64,000 nt of DNA from Rhynchosporium graminicola (lineage: Eukaryota > Ascomycota > Leotiomycetes > Helotiales > Ploettnerulaceae). The DNA is taken from the NCBI GenBank assembly GCA_900074885.1, contig FJUW01000007.1, positions 2,207,051 through 2,271,050 on the forward strand, written 5' to 3'. This document shows, one piece after another, positions 61,600 to 64,000 of the stretch (position 1 is the first letter of the stretch; each line of letters starts with the position of its first letter). The notes under the pieces are model-generated. The model was given only the letters and a program-made list of their open reading frames with translations. It was not told where the DNA came from and searched no databases. Made by a program: the position numbers and the translations under genes.

Positions 61600-63402
61600 T
61601 TAAACAGAAAGATTAAGACTACCGGGGATAGTATTAAATAATATCTCACTTAGAAAACTCGATTCGTACGTACGACTACTAGAGAGCTCTTCGCTGAGTT
61701 ATCTCTACTTACTTTAGATTTTCGGAATTATACGGAAATAGTTAGTACTATTAATTACGAATTCGATAGTTAGGTTTTCAAAAGAGCTAAGATTCTAGAG
61801 ATCTCTCGGATAGCTAGGAATTTGAACGTAATTCAGCTTTAGAAGTACTAGTATTACTGCGAAGTTACTCTCGGATACTTCGAAACTCGTTCCTTTATAC
61901 GTACGAAGTAAAATAGTAGACGAATTTTAGGTAGAAACTTCCTTATAGGCTCTAATATTTATTATCCTCTCACCTGACTTTAAACTTCCGAAAGTAGCTC
62001 TAATAGCGAAAAACCTTACTTTTAGGCTAGGACGAAGTAGCTTATTACTTTAGCGGAAATTATCGGAATTCGACTCGTAATCCCTATACCCCGGTATAAT
62101 TTATCCCCTTTAGCAGAATCGACCTCTTTCTATTAGAACCTTTAATTTAATACTTTCTATATCTACTTAACGAAGATATCTGACTCTTCTTAATCTTTCG
62201 GCTTCTTCAGAATTCGATTTCGACTTTCGCTTCTTCTATAACTTTCAAGTATTCTATCACTTTCGCTTAGCCTCGCTTACCTAATGCTATACCTCCTAAG
62301 AAGGCTTAGCTAGCTCTTACGGCTTTACTGGAATACCCTCGTAGCTCCTCTGATTCCGTACTTACTATAGAATTACTTTAATCGATTGAAGACTATTAAT
62401 TATAGATAGAATCGACTACTCGGGAGCTTTCTATTAGTATTAGTCGTATCGAATAGATATTTGCCGAGTTTTTATGTACTTAGGTATAATCGATAAACTC
62501 TAGACCTTCGGTAAACCTTAGACCTTTAGTAAACTCGGTATTATAATTACTAATAGAACCTACTTTTAAACGCTCTTTAATTAATAATTTATAGACCTCC
62601 GGTAAGTCGTAATTAACTAAAAGTATCGATAATCTTAATATAAGGATTAACTTATCTTTTAGCTAATAGCGTGCTTCTATTTAGAACTAACTAGAAGTTA
62701 ATTTAGACTAATACCTGACTACGCGTGCCTGTAAAGCGCTAGTCTAGAGCTTTACTTCTAGCTTTATAAGAGGTTACTTAGAACTATAGTATCTCTCGGA
62801 AATTATGCCTTTCTCCTTTACTAAAGAGATAATTTCAGTACTCGCTTCTTATTACTTTTCCGGACTCGAAACGGAGTAATATAAGATCGAATTTCATAAG
62901 CTTTTAATGAAAAAGGAGTCCTTTTTATAATTCCGTATAAAGTTCTAAAGCTCGGTAATTCTCGGAGGTATAGCTGAATCAGAGTAATACTTTTACTTCT
63001 AGCCGAAGCTTACTATACGGCTACGTATAGCTACCGCTCTAATTAAGTACTCTTAGAAGACTGATTATTTAGCTATAGTCTCTTCTCTTACGGCACTCGA
63101 TTTGGAACTCTCTCGACTACCTTTAATACCTCGAGCTACTCTAGCTCTAACGATAGTTAGTATATCTTCTGAGCCCTTAATACCTATCGAGGAAGTATAG
63201 TATTACTACTATAAGAAGCACGGTTACTATAAGGGCGATTATCCGATATTAAAGACGAAGAAGGAGTGATTTACGTCTTACGCTTTAGATTAATAATTAC
63301 TTGGATTTTATTTAGAATTCGACTTGATTTAACTATCTTTTCTTTTATTTTTTATTTACCTTTAAAGGCTCGAGGGCGAGCCTTTATCTTAGAAAGGGAT
63401 AA

Positions 63403-63604
63403 TATAATAGCGTATAGTATACGTAGCAGATACGGGCCAGTATCGGTGCCTTAGGTATACCCTCCTTATATATATAGAAGGTGCAGACTCCTTCAGAGCT
63501 CTGTATCTTTCTGTTTCCTTCGTACTAGACTATATAAGATCGCTCTTAGCCTCCCTACTTGTTTATTCTTACTTGTATACCGCCTTGAGTCTTGTGTCGT
63601 TATA
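63403..63604 (+). repeat. 3' LTR of the small element
   Basis: Begins TATAATAGCG and ends GTCGTTATA, followed by the duplicated AAGAA. The differences from the 5' copy that I checked are mainly G/A and C/T transitions. Confidence 0.9.
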
Positions 63605-64000
63605 AAGAAGACTAGTAGTAGAAAGAAGAAGGAGAAGGATAATAATTCCGATAATAGTAGTATCTTCAGCGCAGCCCTTTTACTATATTTCCCTACTATT
63701 ATAGCTTCCATAGCTATATTCTCTTACTATAATAAGTCACGATAGCTCTTCGATACCGGCGCTATAGAGCATATATCTAACGATCTTTCTAAGTTTACCT
63801 TATATACGCTAAAAGACAATTTATAGTATATACTTACTATTAATAGGCTATTACGCCCTACTAGGATTAGAAGTTATACGATTAAGATAATAAAGACTGA
63901 TAGTATAGTGCGCATATTAGAGTACTATAATATACTATATATCCCGCAGTCTCTAGTCTGCTTATACTCCGATTCTAAATTAAATAAATTAGGAGGTTAT

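Larger units (their letters stand above)
61398..63604 (+). mobile_element. Small LTR retrotransposon, gag-only (non-autonomous)
   Basis: A 2207-bp element with 202-bp LTRs (61398-61599 and 63403-63604) and target duplication AAGAA (61393-61397 and 63605-63609). The internal region is only about 1.8 kb. It has a degraded gag-like sequence with a zinc-knuckle remnant near its end (about 63199-63243) but no recognisable protease, reverse transcriptase or integrase. A purine-rich stretch (AGAAAGGGA, 63391-63399) precedes the 3' LTR. It is RIP-like but less TA-saturated than the Gypsy element. It must have depended on another element's enzymes. Confidence 0.88.
60056..64000 (+). mobile_element. 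Copia-like LTR retrotransposon, partial and interrupted
   Basis: From about 60310 a degraded gag-like frame (FLNLADNYKLKGGENYTE at about 60472-60525) runs into a zinc-knuckle-like remnant (about 61219-61275) and a lysine-rich stretch. It is cut at 61397 by the small LTR element. It resumes at 63605 with the same kind of lysine-rich sequence, and by 63752 carries an Asp-Thr-Gly-Ala protease active-site motif in a context typical of Copia gag-pol. Gag, zinc knuckle and protease in this spacing fit Ty1/Copia; RT and integrase lie beyond the window. Stops from C-to-T type changes are frequent. Its left end is not found, because the Gypsy element sits at or near its 5' part. Confidence 0.75.

Noticed and set aside
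63493..63711. Minus-strand frame covering the 3' LTR of the small element
   Set aside because: It spans the LTR and the target duplication, so it cannot be an ancestral gene.
1..64000. CRISPR array, bacterial operon or prophage
   Set aside because: Introns, tRNA intron, eukaryotic gene families and RIP show nuclear fungal DNA; no regularly spaced repeats were seen.
1..64000. Secondary-metabolite gene cluster
   Set aside because: Regulators, transporters and a hydrolase relic are present, but no synthase, P450 or other tailoring-enzyme set was found.

Overview
The window looks like nuclear DNA of a filamentous ascomycete. Genes carry several short GT-AG introns (about 45-117 nt). Zn2Cys6 and C2H2 regulators are common, there is a 2EXR-type fungal protein, and the right end is a block of LTR retrotransposons rewritten to A+T/TpA-rich sequence as by repeat-induced point mutation (RIP). 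Several families, including the F-box-like gene at 14.6-16.0 kb, remind me of Leotiomycetes, but that placement is inference.

Layout. 1-350: 3' end of the proteasome ATPase Rpt2. 2.6 kb: intron-containing tRNA-Lys(CUU). 3.5-6.8 kb (-): secreted GH35 beta-galactosidase, six exons. 8.4-9.4 kb (-): MDR quinone-oxidoreductase-like enzyme. 10.5-14.2 kb (+): two C2H2 zinc-finger genes. 14.6-16.0 kb (-): repeat-rich F-box-like gene with an apparent frame break. 18.0-20.0 kb (-): two decayed genes, one clearly a class-C beta-lactamase-like relic. 21.5-23.3 kb (-): MFS hexose transporter. 25.6-27.7 kb (-): membrane protein with a DUF3431 domain. 30.9-33.6 kb (-): WW-domain, P/Q-rich protein. 34.4-37.8 kb (-): two tandem Zn2Cys6 regulators. 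39.5-40.5 kb (-): 2EXR protein. 44.1-46.2 kb (+): seven-exon lactose-permease-like MFS transporter. 48.0-50.3 kb (-): two unrecognised proteins.

52.0-64.0 kb is a nested transposon block. A full-length Ty3/Gypsy-type element (52279-60055; 268-bp LTRs; TSD CGCGT) lies beside a Copia-like element (60056 to beyond the window). That Copia-like element is interrupted by a 2.2-kb LTR element (61398-63604; 202-bp LTRs; TSD AAGAA) in which I see a gag-type zinc knuckle but no pol. The small element shares the 3' part of its LTR and its primer-binding region with the Gypsy element, suggesting a non-autonomous parasite of it.

The genes do not form an obvious cluster. A beta-galactosidase and two sugar transporters, one lactose-permease-like, share the window, which fits use of plant-derived galactosides, but they are 15-40 kb apart and no co-regulation is shown. 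Exon boundaries were derived by hand from splice consensus and reading-frame continuity.
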